Position numbers and translations under genes: made by a program | Shown: positions 5,932-8,237 of the stretch, piece by piece | Position numbering within the stretch: the first letter of the stretch is position 1 | Layout: the number at the start of each line of letters is the position of its first letter | The notes under the pieces: model-generated | Told to the model about the DNA's origin: nothing | Seen by the model: only the letters and a program-made list of their open reading frames with translations | The model's database searches: none | DNA from: Verrucomicrobiota bacterium | GTDB taxonomy: Bacteria; Verrucomicrobiota; Verrucomicrobiia; Limisphaerales; JADLHS01 | NCBI GenBank assembly: GCA_025360895.1 | Contig: JANYBF010000310.1 | Location: 1-8,237 of the forward strand | Length of the DNA stretch: 8,237 bases | Reading direction: 5' to 3'

Positions 5932-8237
5932 TTAAACCGCGCCAGCCGAGGCCACCCAATCATAGCCGTCTGCCTTGAGACCCACGGCCTTGAAGTGCGC
6001 CTTGCCGCACTGGATTTTCTTCCGCTGAATTTCTGGAATCTTTAGAAACTCCGTCGTGCCCTTCGTTTCGCGCACAAGATAGAGCTTGTTCCCGCCATCC
6101 TGCTCCTCCTTCACAATGGCCCAGTCGGGATTGTAAGTTCCCAACGGCGTCTCAACCTTGAACCAGTCCGGCAGCTTGAAGAACAACTTGATGTCCTTCC
6201 GCGCATCCAGTGCCTTGGCAAACTCATATTCCACCTTCGACTCGAACTCAACCACGTCGTAAATACTGTGCTGCACTTCTAACAGCCGCGAGACATAGCT
6301 CTCTAGTTCGTCACTCTGCAACCGGTGCATCTCCCACTTGGCATCCGCGATGCGTTCGTATTCGATGCCCTGCACCATCAGGTCGTGCAGCGACTTTTGC
6401 ACGGCGGCGACCGCGTGTTCCAAAAACTGCTGCGGATTGCGCGTCACTTCATCGAGCCGTTCTGACTTCTGCAAAATCTCCGCCAGCGTCGGGCGCGTCA
6501 GTTCCGTCTCGCGTTGCAAATAGCCGAGTAAGTCGGGAATCGGCGCGTGGTATTCTGGTGCGCGGATGGTTTGGGCCGAGCGCTCCTCGCCGAATACGCC
6601 TTCCTCCCGCGACATAAACACCTCATGCTTCTCCCGACGGATGAACGGCGCTTTGATCTCCGGCATCCCATTCAACTCTCCCGCCGACCGCGCCACCAAA
6701 TCCGCTGTCGAAAACTTCACCGCGTAGCGCGTCTTGAGTTTGATCCGGTCCCACAGCGCCTGAAAGTCCGGGTCGAGCAGCCGCTGTTTCTTCAACACCC
6801 CCTTGCGCCGCTCGCGCTTGTTCAGGATACGATTCTCAAAATTTACGCCGCACTCCTTCTGCATCTCATCCTGCAATTGCTTCGCAAACTCCTTGAAGCT
6901 CTCACTCGCCACCACCGTGAGCCGGTTGATGAGCGGGTCAAAGCAACGCTCGCCATTCTCGCGCACCGGTAAGCGCAAGCCACGCCCGATGGTCTGCCGC
7001 CGTTCCCGCTCCGTGCTGATTTCGCGCAACGTGCAAATCTGAAACACGTTCGGGTTATCCCAACCCTCGCGCAGTGCCGAGTGGCTGAAGATGAACCGCA
7101 ACGGTTCGCTCATCGAAAGCAGCCGCTCCTTGTCGCGCATGATCAGATTGTAAGCCTCATCATCGGCCTTCGTTGAACCAGTCGTGTCCTTCGCCTTGCC
7201 TTTGTCTTCGGCGAAATAACCGTTGTGAACCGTCTCGACTGCCAGCGGGTTCAGCACCGCGTAGCGTGGCAGCTTGGCAAGCTCCCCATACAACTCCACA
7301 AACCACCGCCGGAACTTTCCCTCCGCCTCCGCGTAATGTGCCACGCGATCCACGAAGAACAGCGACAACACCTTCATCCGCTGATCCGGCGGCAACTGCG
7401 CGATGCGCAACTCTTTCTCGAAATGCTCCCGGATGGTTTCGCGCATCTGGATTCGCAACACCTCATCCGTCCGCCCGCCGTGCGTGATGCCCGCCGCCAG
7501 ACTCACGCCGTTCTTGAACTGGAGGTATTGATTGCCCGCATCAATCAAGTCCACCTCGTAGCCACGATAGTTCTCGCGCTCGCCCGACAGCGCGAACAAA
7601 TCGCTCTCCTGCGTGACCGTCACCGTCTTGCGCTTCACACCGCTCGCACCCTCGACATCAATCTCCAGTTTGGCCGAGATGCGCGTCTTCGTCGCCGTGA
7701 TCGCCTTCACCACGATGTACGGCTGGTTGAAATCCCCACCGTCCACGACCGAATCCACCTCGATGCGCTTCACCAGCCGCAAGTCATACGCTTTCACCGG
7801 GTCGAGGCGATAGACGAGGTTGAAATAATCCTTGTGCGTCGCCGAGTAACGCAGCGTGCAGAGCGGGTTCAAACTCTCGATGGCCTTCGTCCGCAGTTCC
7901 GTCGCGAGATTCTGCGGCTCGTCCACGACCACCACGGGCCGTGCGTGTTGAATAAACTCAATCGGCCTGCGGCTGTGCATCTGATCTCGCGGGCTTTGCA
8001 TGACCGTGCTGCTTTTATCGAATGCCTGAATGTTCATCACCATCAACTGCATTTGATTGCTGGCGTTAAACTGTCGCAACTTCGACACCTGCGCGGAATC
8101 ATATACCCATGAATCCAGTGGTGCGTTGCCGTAGAGCGATTGGAAATGTTCCTTCGTCAGCGCAATCGCGTTCAGCACGCCTTCACGAATCGCCACGCTC
8201 GGCACGACAATGATGAATTTCTTCCAGCCGTAACGCG
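5932..8237 (-). CDS. res: Type III restriction enzyme Res subunit (helicase-endonuclease), 5' partial
   Basis: The frame stays open to the right edge (the last visible residues before the edge read RYGWKKFIIVVPSVAIREGV), so the N-terminus with Walker A lies outside. About 767 residues remain. Visible in order are the IIVVPSVAIREGV motif typical of type III Res proteins, motif II VVVVDEPQN (near 7915-7932), the SAT motif in LRYSATH (near 7845), the REGWDNPNVFQ block (near 7050-7070) and motif VI QTIGRGLRLPV (near 6970-6996). At the C-terminus is a PD-(D/E)xK nuclease core: TPLGTYNPDW (near 6124) and YLVRETKG (E near 6069, K near 6063). Helicase and nuclease residues in view are all intact. In type III systems Res needs Mod, the methyltransferase/recognition subunit, to translocate and cut unmethylated invading DNA; mod usually lies upstream of res, here beyond the right edge. 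The GTG at 8205 is an internal codon, not the start. Orientation is convergent with recO. Confidence 0.93.
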   Translation of the reverse strand, partial: RYGWKKFIIVVPSVAIREGVLNAIALTKEHFQSLYGNAPLDSWVYDSAQVSKLRQFNASNQMQLMVMNIQAFDKSSTVMQSPRDQMHSRRPIEFIQHARPVVVVDEPQNLATELRTKAIESLNPLCTLRYSATHKDYFNLVYRLDPVKAYDLRLVKRIEVDSVVDGGDFNQPYIVVKAITATKTRISAKLEIDVEGASGVKRKTVTVTQESDLFALSGERENYRGYEVDLIDAGNQYLQFKNGVSLAAGITHGGRTDEVLRIQMRETIREHFEKELRIAQLPPDQRMKVLSLFFVDRVAHYAEAEGKFRRWFVELYGELAKLPRYAVLNPLAVETVHNGYFAEDKGKAKDTTGSTKADDEAYNLIMRDKERLLSMSEPLRFIFSHSALREGWDNPNVFQICTLREISTERERRQTIGRGLRLPVRENGERCFDPLINRLTVVASESFKEFAKQLQDEMQKECGVNFENRILNKRERRKGVLKKQRLLDPDFQALWDRIKLKTRYAVKFSTADLVARSAGELNGMPEIKAPFIRREKHEVFMSREEGVFGEERSAQTIRAPEYHAPIPDLLGYLQRETELTRPTLAEILQKSERLDEVTRNPQQFLEHAVAAVQKSLHDLMVQGIEYERIADAKWEMHRLQSDELESYVSRLLEVQHSIYDVVEFESKVEYEFAKALDARKDIKLFFKLPDWFKVETPLGTYNPDWAIVKEEQDGGNKLYLVRETKGTTEFLKIPEIQRKKIQCGKAHFKAVGLKADGYDWVASAGAV

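Noticed and set aside
5821..6045. Small forward frame after recO as a separate gene
   Set aside because: It has no start signal or recognisable domain and runs into the end of res on the opposite strand.
7225..8112. Forward-strand 295-codon frame opposite res
   Set aside because: It lies within the conserved helicase coding sequence on the other strand; its His/Arg/Leu-rich composition is typical of an antisense shadow.

Overview
The window is a gene-dense, GC-rich bacterial segment. It suggests a Verrucomicrobia-type organism, perhaps the Pedosphaera/Limisphaerales group. This is inferred from the multi-REC/Hpt phosphorelay proteins, the scarcity of Shine-Dalgarno sequences and the phoH-ybeY-DUF502-recO gene content; there is no marker RNA gene to prove it. 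No rRNA, tRNA, CRISPR array or insertion sequence is visible, and no gene-free stretch exceeds about 115 bases.

Left part (1-2381, + strand): a signalling pair. The first gene enters from outside the window and is the C-terminal part of what is probably a hybrid sensor histidine kinase; two receiver (REC) domains and a histidine phosphotransfer (Hpt) domain are visible. Its stop overlaps by 4 bases the start of a REC-Hpt-like-REC protein that has no DNA-binding or enzymatic output domain. The two probably work in one phosphorelay.

Middle part (about 2404-5816, + strand): a compact housekeeping cluster. An 86-base gap holds an exact tandem 8-bp repeat and a good candidate sigma70-type promoter placed so close to the ATG that the transcript would be leaderless. 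The cluster then reads HIT-family nucleotide phosphorylase/hydrolase, PhoH-like ATPase, YbeY endoribonuclease, DUF502 membrane protein and RecO recombination mediator. phoH/ybeY and ybeY/DUF502 overlap by 4 bases, which implies translational coupling. recO follows after 93 bases with its own strong Shine-Dalgarno. YbeY carries a heptanucleotide tandem repeat (CCCCGAY-like, four units) inside its reading frame, and RecO lacks the usual cysteine zinc finger.

Right part (5932-8237, - strand): a long gene running off the right edge encodes the Res (helicase-endonuclease) subunit of a type III restriction-modification system. It converges on recO across a 115-base spacer that contains a short hairpin and an A-rich motif of the 'ACAAAGAC' kind. 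The methyltransferase partner (Mod), if present, would lie beyond the right edge. This is the only clearly accessory, defence-related gene. No wholly new system is evident; the points most worth a second look are the heptamer repeat in ybeY, the leaderless promoter, the degenerate Hpt/REC-only relay protein and the zinc-finger-less RecO.
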